Notes under the pieces: model-generated
Databases searched by the model: none
Told to the model about the DNA's origin: nothing
What the model saw: only the letters and a program-made list of their open reading frames with translations
Translations under genes and position numbers: made by a program
In this document: positions 28,928 through 38,853 of the stretch, one piece after another
Numbering within the stretch: the stretch's first letter is position 1
How the letters are laid out: every line of letters begins with the position of its first letter
Assembly (NCBI GenBank): GCA_905233765.1
Contig: CAJOCU010000013.1
Location: 1-64,000, forward strand
Direction: 5' to 3'
DNA from: an uncultured Bacteroidaceae bacterium
Lineage (GTDB): Bacteria > Bacteroidota > Bacteroidia > Bacteroidales > Bacteroidaceae
Length of the DNA: 64,000 bases

Positions 28928-31861
28928 CTATGAATTGTCCTCTTTCCGAAGATAACGGCCCGGAACATCCGTGAACAGCAGCAATGCTACACACAGACAC
29001 ATCAACAGAAGGACAGAGATATTGAACCACAATGTCTTGATGGGGTGATCTCCCAAGATCTTGACACTGCTATAGAACGGTGCTCGACCACAGGTACTGC
29101 GGGGTGTGAGGAATATCAGACCCGTGCGGGGCACGAAATGACCATCTACCACATCAATCATACGGCTGTGGTTCATCCCGATGACTAACTCCTCTAGCTT
29201 CAAGTTGTAGTTGTTTTTCTTTAACGCTATCATCACATCCCTTCCATATTCCCGGAACGACGCAGATGTCAGTTGGTCACGATGAAGGGTTGCTTTGTTG
29301 CCGCGCTTCGTCAGGAGCTGTTCGGCCTGCTTCAAATAGTGATACAGCGGCTCGTACTGTTCTCCTCCGTCATAGGGCATAAGGCCGCAGAACTCGGTCA
29401 ACAGCGGAAGGTTTGTATGGATTGCCTTCCAATGAGCCGGATCGCCTGCTTCACCACGCTTCTGCTCATCCTTCCACGTTTCCAACTGGGACTGCAGTTC
29501 GTAAAGGACGCCAAATCGGTAGAACTGTATCTCATATTTCTCCTTATCTGCCGCGAAGAGCGGGGCCTCGTAGTCATTATCTGTGAAAGAAGTGACCGCC
29601 AACGCCTCATAAGCCCAGCGGGACGGAATGACATCGCCAATAACAGGAACATTGCCCGTCGTGCTCTTAGGCGTCAAATCGGAAAAATCAACCACGAGAC
29701 CACAGAGCAGAATCTGAGGGATGAGGAGCATCGGGATACTGATGTAAATAGCGACAACTGTATTCAGGCATTGCGAGAGCAGCAAACCAACCAAATTGGA
29801 GAGGAAGGCTGTTGTGAAGAGGATAAGCCACCAGACACCAAACAATCCATGAATCCCCATAATGGTGTTGCCAACAATGATGAAGAGGAAGGTCTGCAAC
29901 AGGGAGACACCGGCCATGAAAACAATCTTTGACCAGATGTAGCTACTGTAGGAAAGACGCAGGAACTTTTCGCGTTTCAATAATGCGCGATCCTTTATAA
30001 TCTCCTCGGCACTGCCACTCATGCCAATAAACGTGGCCACAATCACCGACATAAAGAAATAGCTCACGAGGTTCTTGTTATCCATCACACTATAGCCCTC
30101 AGGCGGTGCATAGCGTGTCAGGAAGGCGCAGACCAACGCCAACACAGGAGCCTCCAACAGAGTAATACATATATATTGGAGGTTCGTTATCTTGGTCCTG
30201 AAGTTGCGACGCAAGAAAATCAGGAACTGTTTCCATGCGCCGGGTTTCCTCTGGTCGGAAGGGGGTATTTCACTTACAGATGGTTCCGGCTGCTGCGGAC
30301 GATGACTGAGGTAAAGCTCATGCCATTCTTGGGGCGTCATTTTGCGCTGCTCCGAAATTTCGCCACTGTTGTTGAGCGATTTCTCGTCGATAATATTCAG
30401 GACTATTTCAGGATTGACATTGCCACAGGTGGGACATGCACTGGTTTCGGCATCTGCATAGTTGGCAGCTTCCTTAAAGTAGGTAATGGCATCAATAGGA
30501 TTGCCATCAAAGACTGGATAGCCACCCTTGTCCAACAACCATAAACGGTCGAATAGTTTATATACATCGCTCGAAGGTTGGTGGATATTCACCACAATAA
30601 GTTTACCCTTGCAGGTCTGCTCTTTCAGGAGATTGATAACTTTCTCAGTGTCTGCCGATGACAAACCGGACGTAGGTTCATCGAGGAACAGCACAGCAGG
30701 CTCACGAATGAGCTCCAACGCAATATTGAGACGCTTGCGCTGTCCACCCGAGATAAACTTATTAATGGCAGAACCCACTTTCAAGTCCTTCGCTTGATCC
30801 AGACCCAAATCCTTCAAGGTCTTCAGGACGCGGCGATCCAATTCTGCATCCGTCATCCCTGCGAAACAGAGTTTTGCCGTGAACCACAGATTCTGATAGA
30901 CCGTCAGCTCTTCGATGAGCAGATCATCCTGCGGAACAAAACCGATAAGATCCTTAGCAGCAGGGCTATGAATATCGTGTCCGTTGATAGTGATTGTGCC
31001 CTCGTCAGGCAACAAGCTACCATTAAGAATGGAAAGAAGCGTTGACTTGCCGGTTCCGGAGCCTCCCATAACGGCCAAGAGCTCTCCGTTATGTAACGTG
31101 AAGCTCAGGTCATGCATTCCATTGTCGCTATTGGGGAAGCGGAAGTTGATATCCCGACCGCAGAACTCCACCTGCTGGACGGAAGATTCGTCGTTCCCTT
31201 CCAGACGGTTATAAGCGGCCAATATGGAGGAATAATAGACAGGATGACCATTATGCCCCTTGAGGACGCTGCTCTGTAACCAGACTTGATAAGAGCCCGA
31301 TAGCACGGGGACGTCATTCAATAAGACCGTATCATTGCCCGTATAGGTAAAGACCATCACACCAGAGCCTGGTATCAGCAAAGTCTTCAAGACGCCATCC
31401 GTGTCCTCAAGATGATGGAGTAGCACATGAGAAGAAGGAGTGCCATTGACAAAATCCGCGAAATCCGCAAAAACATGATCTGAGACATTGAACTTCTCTG
31501 CCATCACCTTGAACATCGGATGCCATGCCTTTGTCGCGACATCTGCACCTTCATCCGTCGTTCCGCTTTGCGAAAACTCCATCAAACGCAACAAGAGCAT
31601 CGCCTCTTCGCGGGAACGGATCTGTCCATGAAGGTTCTCGCATATGGAAGACACGACCATCTGTGCATCAAGATCCGGAGATAAGTCATAGGCTCCGCGC
31701 ATGTCATCATAGAGATTGAGATACGTGCTGATATTACGAATCCCAAAATGATGACGCAAATAGCTCATAAGCATCGTATGAGCCCGTGCATCATCAACCT
31801 GTTCCTCTCTGGCAAACAGAGCAAACAGACTTAAGAAGCTGGAAAGTAATATATCAGTCAT
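28928..31861 (-). CDS. ABC transporter, fused ATPase-permease (ABCG-like) with N-terminal TerB-like region
   Basis: Walker A GGSGTGKST, signature ISGGQRKRLNIALELI, C-term TM permease segments. Confidence 0.85.
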   Translation of the reverse strand: MTDILLSSFLSLFALFAREEQVDDARAHTMLMSYLRHHFGIRNISTYLNLYDDMRGAYDLSPDLDAQMVVSSICENLHGQIRSREEAMLLLRLMEFSQSGTTDEGADVATKAWHPMFKVMAEKFNVSDHVFADFADFVNGTPSSHVLLHHLEDTDGVLKTLLIPGSGVMVFTYTGNDTVLLNDVPVLSGSYQVWLQSSVLKGHNGHPVYYSSILAAYNRLEGNDESSVQQVEFCGRDINFRFPNSDNGMHDLSFTLHNGELLAVMGGSGTGKSTLLSILNGSLLPDEGTITINGHDIHSPAAKDLIGFVPQDDLLIEELTVYQNLWFTAKLCFAGMTDAELDRRVLKTLKDLGLDQAKDLKVGSAINKFISGGQRKRLNIALELIREPAVLFLDEPTSGLSSADTEKVINLLKEQTCKGKLIVVNIHQPSSDVYKLFDRLWLLDKGGYPVFDGNPIDAITYFKEAANYADAETSACPTCGNVNPEIVLNIIDEKSLNNSGEISEQRKMTPQEWHELYLSHRPQQPEPSVSEIPPSDQRKPGAWKQFLIFLRRNFRTKITNLQYICITLLEAPVLALVCAFLTRYAPPEGYSVMDNKNLVSYFFMSVIVATFIGMSGSAEEIIKDRALLKREKFLRLSYSSYIWSKIVFMAGVSLLQTFLFIIVGNTIMGIHGLFGVWWLILFTTAFLSNLVGLLLSQCLNTVVAIYISIPMLLIPQILLCGLVVDFSDLTPKSTTGNVPVIGDVIPSRWAYEALAVTSFTDNDYEAPLFAADKEKYEIQFYRFGVLYELQSQLETWKDEQKRGEAGDPAHWKAIHTNLPLLTEFCGLMPYDGGEQYEPLYHYLKQAEQLLTKRGNKATLHRDQLTSASFREYGRDVMIALKKNNYNLKLEELVIGMNHSRMIDVVDGHFVPRTGLIFLTPRSTCGRAPFYSSVKILGDHPIKTLWFNISVLLLMCLCVALLLFTDVPGRYLRKEDNS

Positions 31862-31992
31862 CGTCCTTCTATGCGACTCTTTACATTAGTGTTGTGCACA
31901 TTTGCTTTGCAAAATTACAGATTATTCCTTATTCCAAACTCCCCACATCTGTTAAAAAGGATTAAATGAGTGTAGAATATCCAATTTCTTAC

Positions 31993-32000
31993 GTACTTTT
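31993..32000 (+). promoter_or_regulatory. -7 box TACTTTTG
   Basis: TAnnTTTG upstream of the M16 peptidase; a divergent TAATTTTG is present near 31906-31916 on the minus strand. Confidence 0.5.
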
Positions 32001-32064
32001 GCAACATCTTACGATTTTGAAACGCTTTATCACTTATTTTACATTCCTAACCAATAATCCCCAC

Positions 32065-34998
32065 ATGAGACAACAACATCTTTTCATGAGCGTTGCTTTT
32101 GCTGCGCTGATGGTTCTCACAGGCTGCAATCGTCACAAGTACGAAACTGTCAAGGGTGATCCCATGCAGACCCGAATCTACACCCTCAAGAACGGCCTCA
32201 AGGTATATCTCTCTGTCAACAAGGATGAACCGCGCATCCAAGCCAACATCGCTGTGCGCACAGGTTCTCGCAACGACCCCGCCGAGACGACCGGTCTGGC
32301 ACACTATCTGGAGCACTTGATGTTTAAGGGAACCAAGCAGTTCGGCACCAGCGACTCGACAGCCGAAGCCCCGCTGCTCGACGAGATTGAACAGCGCTTC
32401 GAGGCATATCGCCAGCTCACCGATCCCACCGCCCGCAAGCAGGCTTACCATGAGATCGACAGCGTCAGCCAGCTGGCCGCCAAATACAACATCCCCAACG
32501 AGTACGACAAGCTGATGGCGCTCATCGGCTCCGACGGCACCAATGCCTACACGAGCTTCGACCAGACCGTCTATGTGGAGAACATCCCCTCCAACGAGGT
32601 GGAGAACTGGGCTCGCATCCAGGCCGACCGCTTCCAGAACATGGTCATCCGCGGCTTCCACACCGAGCTGGAGGCTGTCTATGAGGAGTACAACCTGTAC
32701 CTGAGCAACGACGGCGAAAAGATGATCAACGCCCTCTTCAACAAACTCTTCCCCACACACCCCTACGGCACACAGACCACCATCGGCACGCAAGAGCACT
32801 TGAAGAATCCCTCCATCACCAACATCAAGAACTACTTCAAGAACTACTACTGCCCCAACAATGTGGCCATCTGTATGGCCGGCGACCTCGACCCTGACAA
32901 GACCATCGAGATTCTGGAGAAGTATTTCGGCGACTGGAAGGAGAACCCCGACTGTGCACAGCCCGAATACGGGCCCGTGGCTAAGCTGACAGCACCCGTA
33001 GATACGACGGTCGTAGGCCTCGAGGCTGAGAGCCTCTATCTGGGTTGGAGTTTCGCCGGCGCCAAGGACCGTGTCAGCGACACGCTCTCGCTCATCAGCG
33101 AAGTGCTCAACAACGGCCGCGCTGGTCTCTTCGACCTCGACATCAACCAGAAGATGACTATGCTCGGCGCATATGCCGGTCACTATGCGCTGGCCGACTA
33201 CGGCCTGTTCTTTATGGGCGGCTCTCCGCGTGAAGGCCAGACACTGGAAGAGGCCCGTGAGCTGATGCTGACAGAGCTGAACAAGCTCAAGAGCGGCGAC
33301 TTCCCCGACGACCTCCTGCCAGCCATCATCAACAACTGGAAGCTGAATAAGATGAGGTCGCTGGAGCACAACAACACCCGCGCATCCATGTTCCAGGAAG
33401 CCTTCATCAACGGCATCGACTGGAAGGACGCTGTAGAGGAGATCGACCGCATCTCGGCCCTCACGAAGGAGGACATCGTAGGCTTCGCACAGCGCAACTT
33501 CACCAACAACTACGTCACCGTGTTTAAGCGTCAGGGCGACGACCCCAACATCAAGAAGATTGAGAAGCCCGAGATCACAGCCATCCCCGCCAACCGCGAT
33601 GAGATGAGCGCCTTCGTCAAGGAGATTCAGGACACCGAGGTAGAACCCATCCAGCCCCGTTTCGTGGACTTCAAGAAGGACCTGACCGAGGCCACTTGGA
33701 CTTCAAAAATCGACGATGCACCTGAGCACAAGCTGCCATTGATTTACAAGCAGAATACCGAGAATGGTATCTTTGAACTCGTCTTCCGTCTGCCATTCGG
33801 AACAGCGGCCGACAAGCGCATCGAGGCTGCCAGCGACTACCTGGAGCTCCTCGGCACCGACACCCTCACCGCCGAACAAATCCAGCAGAAGTTCTACGGC
33901 CTCGCCTGCTCATTCTACATCAATACCGGTAGCTATCAGACCTCTATCGGTCTCTCCGGACTGGACGAGAACATGCCCGAGGCGCTGTCCCTGCTGGAGA
34001 ATGTACTGAAGAACGTGCAGGTGGACAGCACCGCCTACGCCGCCTACATCGCTAACGTGGCTAAAGCACAAGCCGACGCCAAGTTGGAACAGCGTAACTG
34101 CTTCGCCCGCCTGCGTGCCTTTGGTACCTTTGGCCCCCGCAACAGCCAGCGCAACAGCATCACAGCTGCTGAATTGGCCCAGACCAACCCGCAGGACATC
34201 GTTGACATCCTCCACAACCTGACCAGCTACGAGCACAGCGTGCTCTATTATGGTCCGCGCTCAATAGACAATCTCGCCAGCCTGCTGACACAGGAGCACC
34301 GCCTACCTACCCAGCTGAAGGCGCCCCTCACCTTCGAGGACTACATGGAACAGGCCACTCCCGAGACCGAGATTCTGCTGGCGCCCTACGATGCCAAGAA
34401 CATTTACATGATAGCCCTGCACAACGATGAAGTGCAATGGCGTCCCGAGGCAACGCCCGTGGCCGCACTCTACAACGAGTACTTCGGCAGCGGCATGAAC
34501 GGCATCGTCTTTCAGGAACTGCGCGAGAGCCGCGGTCTCGCCTACAGCGCTGCCGCCTACTACAACCAGATGCCCCCGCGCAAGGGACATCCCGAGACGA
34601 GTTTCACCTACATCATCTCGCAGAACGACAAGATGATGGACTGCATCCGTACCTTCAACGAGATTCTCGACAGCATCCCACAGAGTCAGAGCGCTTTTGA
34701 GATTGCCAAGCAGAGTCTCACGAAGCAGCTGGCAGCCCAGCGCACCACGCGCTTCGCGGTCATCAACGCCTGGCTTGCAGCACAGGAGCGCGGCATCGAC
34801 TACGACATCAATGAGAAGATCTACAACGAACTACCCCGCATCACATTGGACGACATCGTTCGCTTCTCCAACGACCGTATGGCACGCAAGCCGCGCCGCT
34901 ACATGATTCTCGGCAACGAGAAAGAGCTGGACATGGCTGCCTTACAGCAAGTGGGGCCCATTCAACGCCTCACCCTGGAAGAAATCTTCGGCTACTAA
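32065..34998 (+). CDS. M16 family metallopeptidase (insulinase-like), lipoprotein
   Basis: HYLEHLMFKGT (HxxEH); lipobox LMVLTGCNR; start moved to ATG 32065. Confidence 0.9.
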   Translation: MRQQHLFMSVAFAALMVLTGCNRHKYETVKGDPMQTRIYTLKNGLKVYLSVNKDEPRIQANIAVRTGSRNDPAETTGLAHYLEHLMFKGTKQFGTSDSTAEAPLLDEIEQRFEAYRQLTDPTARKQAYHEIDSVSQLAAKYNIPNEYDKLMALIGSDGTNAYTSFDQTVYVENIPSNEVENWARIQADRFQNMVIRGFHTELEAVYEEYNLYLSNDGEKMINALFNKLFPTHPYGTQTTIGTQEHLKNPSITNIKNYFKNYYCPNNVAICMAGDLDPDKTIEILEKYFGDWKENPDCAQPEYGPVAKLTAPVDTTVVGLEAESLYLGWSFAGAKDRVSDTLSLISEVLNNGRAGLFDLDINQKMTMLGAYAGHYALADYGLFFMGGSPREGQTLEEARELMLTELNKLKSGDFPDDLLPAIINNWKLNKMRSLEHNNTRASMFQEAFINGIDWKDAVEEIDRISALTKEDIVGFAQRNFTNNYVTVFKRQGDDPNIKKIEKPEITAIPANRDEMSAFVKEIQDTEVEPIQPRFVDFKKDLTEATWTSKIDDAPEHKLPLIYKQNTENGIFELVFRLPFGTAADKRIEAASDYLELLGTDTLTAEQIQQKFYGLACSFYINTGSYQTSIGLSGLDENMPEALSLLENVLKNVQVDSTAYAAYIANVAKAQADAKLEQRNCFARLRAFGTFGPRNSQRNSITAAELAQTNPQDIVDILHNLTSYEHSVLYYGPRSIDNLASLLTQEHRLPTQLKAPLTFEDYMEQATPETEILLAPYDAKNIYMIALHNDEVQWRPEATPVAALYNEYFGSGMNGIVFQELRESRGLAYSAAAYYNQMPPRKGHPETSFTYIISQNDKMMDCIRTFNEILDSIPQSQSAFEIAKQSLTKQLAAQRTTRFAVINAWLAAQERGIDYDINEKIYNELPRITLDDIVRFSNDRMARKPRRYMILGNEKELDMAALQQVGPIQRLTLEEIFGY

Positions 34999-35022
34999 GA
35001 ATCTGAAAAAATCATAAACGAT

Positions 35023-35056
35023 GAAGAAAAGCGCGAAAAACTTCGCGCTTTTCTTC
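35023..35056 (+). terminator. Rho-independent terminator
   Basis: GAAGAAAAGCGCGAA-AAAC-TTCGCGCTTTTCTTC perfect stem after the M16 gene. Confidence 0.85.
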
Positions 35057-35104
35057 GTTTATTAGTCAATTCTTCGTAATTTTGCAGCCGAAATACAAGA
35101 GCTC

Positions 35105-35707
35105 ATGAAACTGATCCTTTTGTCAACGCCCGACTTCTTCGTCGAAGAAGACACCATCATCAATGCCCTCTTTGAGGAAGGACTTGATTTGTTTCACCTG
35201 CGCAAACCCAACAGCGAACCCATATACTCCGAACGCCTACTCACGTTGATTCCCCAACAGTGGCATAACCAGATAGTTGTCCACAACCATTTCTATTTGG
35301 TTGATGAGTTTGGTCTGCGTGGCATTCATCGCACGGGAAACGAACAGCTTCCACAAAACTATCATGGGACACAAAGCCGGTCGTGTCATAGTCTTGAAGA
35401 GCTACGCCATCGGCAAGACATGGACTATGTCTTCCTTTCGCCTGTCTTTAACAGCATCACCTACCCCGAGCGCCACGCAGCCTATTCTCCGCAACAGCTT
35501 CACGATGCCACCCGTGCCGGTTTAATCGACCGCAAGGTAATGGCAGCAGGAGGCGTCAACAATGAAACACTTCCTTTGCTTTCCGATTATGGCTTCGGTG
35601 GTGCCGTCATCTTGGGAGACCTGTGGACACGATTCAATATCCATTCGGGCCTTGATTACAAAGAAGTTATCGCACACTTCCGCAAATTGCGCAAAGCAGC
35701 AGAATAA
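35105..35707 (+). CDS. thiE: thiamine phosphate synthase family protein
   Basis: GLDLFHLRKP...DYVFLSPVFNSITYP...AAGGVNNETLPLLSDYGFGGAVILGDLW. Confidence 0.8.
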   Translation: MKLILLSTPDFFVEEDTIINALFEEGLDLFHLRKPNSEPIYSERLLTLIPQQWHNQIVVHNHFYLVDEFGLRGIHRTGNEQLPQNYHGTQSRSCHSLEELRHRQDMDYVFLSPVFNSITYPERHAAYSPQQLHDATRAGLIDRKVMAAGGVNNETLPLLSDYGFGGAVILGDLWTRFNIHSGLDYKEVIAHFRKLRKAAE

Positions 35708-35787
35708 GAATCGTTTAGCGTTTGGACGTTTAACGTTTAGACGCTAAAAAAAGAATTAAACGACGAACGTTAAACGATAAACGAACA

Positions 35788-36717
35788 ATGAATAATTTCC
35801 TTGTCTTTTCGGGTACAGCCACCCAGTATCTGGCTGAGAAAATATGCAACAGTCTGGGCGTGCCTCAGGGAAAAATCAACATTACGCGCTTTGCCGATGG
35901 CGAGTTTAGTGTGAGCTACGAAGAAAGCATTCGCGGTCGCGATGTCTTCCTCGTGCAGAGCACCTTCCCCAATTCAGATAATCTTATGGAGTTGCTCCTG
36001 ATGATTGATGCCGCCAAGCGCGCCTCAGCACGCACAATCAATGCTGTAATCCCCTATTTCGGGTGGGCTCGCCAGGACCGTAAGGACAAGCCCCGTGTGG
36101 CTATTGGCGCTAAGCTGGTTGCCGACATGCTCTCTGTGGCAGGTGTTAACCGCGTCATCACGATGGACCTCCACGCTGATCAGGAACAAGGATTCTTTAA
36201 TGTCCCTGTGGATCACCTCTATGCCTCCAGCGTTCTGCTGCCTTATATCGAGAGCCTCCACTTGGAGAATCTTGTGATTGCCACGCCCGATGTCGGTGGT
36301 TCAAAGCGAGCATCGGCCTACTCCAAGTTCTTTGGCTGCCCGCTGGTACTGTGCAACAAGACACGTCCCCGTCCCAACCAGGTTGGCACGATGCAGATTA
36401 TCGGCGATGTCACCAATGCCGATGTCGTCCTCGTGGATGATATGGTTGACACCGCCGGCACCATCACAAAAGCTGCAGACCTGATGATAGAAAACGGCGC
36501 CCGCAGCGTTCGAGCTATTGCCAGCCACTGTGTCATGAGCGGCGCAGCCAGCGAGCGTGTACAAAACAGCCAGTTAGAGGAAATCGTGTTCACAGATTCT
36601 ATTCCCTACAGCAATCGCAGCGCCAAGGTCAAACAAATCTCCATTGCCGACCTTATTGCAGAAACCATCCGGCGCGTAGAGGACAACGAAAGCATCAGTA
36701 GTCAGTATTTGATTTAA
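35788..36717 (+). CDS. prs: ribose-phosphate pyrophosphokinase
   Basis: FADGEFSVSYEESIRGRDVFLVQST...DLHADQEQGFF...VVLVDDMVDTAGTI. Confidence 0.96.
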   Translation: MNNFLVFSGTATQYLAEKICNSLGVPQGKINITRFADGEFSVSYEESIRGRDVFLVQSTFPNSDNLMELLLMIDAAKRASARTINAVIPYFGWARQDRKDKPRVAIGAKLVADMLSVAGVNRVITMDLHADQEQGFFNVPVDHLYASSVLLPYIESLHLENLVIATPDVGGSKRASAYSKFFGCPLVLCNKTRPRPNQVGTMQIIGDVTNADVVLVDDMVDTAGTITKAADLMIENGARSVRAIASHCVMSGAASERVQNSQLEEIVFTDSIPYSNRSAKVKQISIADLIAETIRRVEDNESISSQYLI

Positions 36718-36752
36718 GTCGGGGCCACAAAAAGACGGAACCGTTACAAAAG

Positions 36753-36784
36753 AAAGGTAGGTTGTCTCACGACAACCTACCTTT
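36753..36784 (+). terminator. Rho-independent terminator
   Basis: AAAGGTAGGTTGTC-TCAC-GACAACCTACCTTT perfect stem after prs. Confidence 0.85.
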
Positions 36785-36936
36785 CATTAACCTTAAATCT
36801 AATACCATGAAAAACACGTTGCAAAGTTAGGGCATTTTCTAAAGAAAGCCAACATAGTGTATGTTTATCAGCTCTTTTTTTAAGTTGTTTAACCTTTTTC
36901 ACTGTTTCATGTGCTAAAAGGTTAAACAATTTAACT

Positions 36937-38118
36937 TTATTCAACCTGCAAAACCAAGCCTTTCAAATATTCGCCCTCGGGATGATAAATATTCACGGGA
37001 TGATCTGCAGGCTGATGGAGTTGATGCAGGATGCGGACACGCCGTCCACTCTGAGCTGCCGCGGTAAAGATCGCCATTCGGAACTGATCCTTTGACACCG
37101 CCTGCGAGCAGGAGAATGTAAAGAGTATTCCGCCCGGGCGAATCTTCTCAAACGCACGAAGGTTCAGACGAGTATAGCCTTTCAGCGCATTGTGCAATGC
37201 ATCTTTGTGTTTGGCAAAAGCCGGCGGGTCAAGGATAATCAGGTCATAGGACCCCTCTTCCATTTGCTGTAGGAATCGGAAAGCATCCTCGGCGTAAGCC
37301 TTGTGTCGGTTGTCTCCGGGGAAATTCAGTTCCATGTTATCATTGACAAGATCGATCGCCTTCGCCGAGCTATCAACAGAGTGAACAGTGCGGGCTCCTC
37401 CTCTCATAGCATAGACCGAAAAACCACCCGTGTAACAGAACATATTCAGGATATCGCGACCTTTAGAGTAATGCTCTAACAGACTGCGATTATCTCGCTG
37501 ATCTACAAAGAACCCCGTCTTCTGGCCACGGAGCCAGTCAATATGAAACTTGAGTCCGTTTTCAATCGCCACATCATCGGGACTTCCGCCCAGGAGGAAA
37601 CCATTCTCTTGTCCAAGCTCTGCCTTGAACGGCAATGTCGTCTCGCTCTTATAGAAGATATGCTGAACCGTGTCACCCATGACCGTCTTCACAGCCTGCG
37701 CAACTTCATTTCTGCAACGATGCATCCCCACACTATGCGCCTGCACAACGGCCGTAGCACCATAGATGTCAATGACTAATCCTGGCAGATGGTCCCCTTC
37801 ACCATGGACCAAACGGTAGGTGCTGTTATTGGGGGAGTCCGCAACGCCTATTGCGCGACGCACTTCTAAGGCCGCCTGAAGACGACGCTGCCAAAAGGCT
37901 TCATCGATAGCTTCATCTTCAAATGTCAGTACCCGCACAGCAATAGAGCCTATCTGCCAATGACCGGTGGCAATATAATCGCCATCAGCTGTCAGCACCC
38001 TCGCCAGAGCGCCCTCCTCTTGTGCGCCATCGATATGATGTATGGCGCCCGAGAAAATCCAAGGATGAAAACGGCGCAAGGACTCGTCCTTTCCGCGTTT
38101 AAGATAAATTGTCATCAT
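36937..38118 (-). CDS. class I SAM-dependent rRNA methyltransferase (RlmI-like)
   Basis: PUA-like N-term, KTGFFVDQRDNRSLLEHYSKGRDILNMFCYTGGFSVYA...DLIILDPPAFAK. Confidence 0.9.
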   Translation of the reverse strand: MMTIYLKRGKDESLRRFHPWIFSGAIHHIDGAQEEGALARVLTADGDYIATGHWQIGSIAVRVLTFEDEAIDEAFWQRRLQAALEVRRAIGVADSPNNSTYRLVHGEGDHLPGLVIDIYGATAVVQAHSVGMHRCRNEVAQAVKTVMGDTVQHIFYKSETTLPFKAELGQENGFLLGGSPDDVAIENGLKFHIDWLRGQKTGFFVDQRDNRSLLEHYSKGRDILNMFCYTGGFSVYAMRGGARTVHSVDSSAKAIDLVNDNMELNFPGDNRHKAYAEDAFRFLQQMEEGSYDLIILDPPAFAKHKDALHNALKGYTRLNLRAFEKIRPGGILFTFSCSQAVSKDQFRMAIFTAAAQSGRRVRILHQLHQPADHPVNIYHPEGEYLKGLVLQVE

Positions 38119-38812
38119 GATGTTCTTGCGTAGTTACCAGTTCGAAATCACGTGTGCTCATCAGTCGGTTGATTTCGTCGAAAAGCATGAGACATGCCCA
38201 AGCGTCTGTAGCAGCATAGCGTTTCTGAGCCTCGGTCAACACGTCGGCATCCCAATTCGTCAACCGTTGTGTTTTGGAAATCTTCTGTCCGAAAAGGTTG
38301 GCATAGAGCTTTTGAAGGCTCATATCCTGAATGCCTAACTTTTTCACATAATCCTGAAGCTCAATATAATTGCCGGGCTCGAAATCGGTACGACGGCGCA
38401 GCTGGGCCCAGTCATCGTGCAACGACAGCCCGACTTTCTCCACGCCTTTGTCCGCCAGTAGCTGTACGAGACATTCGGGCAGCCCAATCCGATTCAGGCG
38501 GAACAGGAAACACGTGTCGGGCGTTGCGACCTGCAAGAGTCCCACCGGATTCATTCCTCCAGGCTTGAAATTGGGGCGAGTCTCCGTGTCAATACCCAAT
38601 CGCTGCGAACGTGAAAGGTAGGCCACCGCACGCCGCGCCTCTCCCACGCTCTGAATGACAATAATGCGTCCGTCAAACAGAGCCTTGGGCAACGCCGCAA
38701 TGGCGTGTTTATCGAATTGTGAGTATATTGTTTTCACGAAATCAACCTGTTCAAGGTGCAAAATTACAGCTTTTTTGAAAAAAATAGTTCTTTTTTGATG
38801 AAAAGTTATCAA
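38099..38812 (-). CDS. 3'-5' exonuclease (RNase D-like)
   Basis: GIDTETRPNF...VGLSLHDDWAQLRRR...YAATDAWACLMLFDEI; true start may be a GTG near 38737. Confidence 0.82.
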   Translation of the reverse strand: MITFHQKRTIFFKKAVILHLEQVDFVKTIYSQFDKHAIAALPKALFDGRIIVIQSVGEARRAVAYLSRSQRLGIDTETRPNFKPGGMNPVGLLQVATPDTCFLFRLNRIGLPECLVQLLADKGVEKVGLSLHDDWAQLRRRTDFEPGNYIELQDYVKKLGIQDMSLQKLYANLFGQKISKTQRLTNWDADVLTEAQKRYAATDAWACLMLFDEINRLMSTRDFELVTTQEHHDDNLS

Positions 38813-38820
38813 AAAAGCAT

Positions 38821-38828
38821 TACTTTTG
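38821..38828 (+). promoter_or_regulatory. -7 box TACTTTTG
   Basis: TAnnTTTG upstream of ftsK. Confidence 0.5.
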
Positions 38829-38853
38829 TCGCCAAATAAGGAGAGAAAGGTTT

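Noticed and set aside
32047-33369. 440 aa minus-strand ORF opposite the M16 peptidase
   Set aside because: Antisense shadow ORF in a GC-rich CDS.
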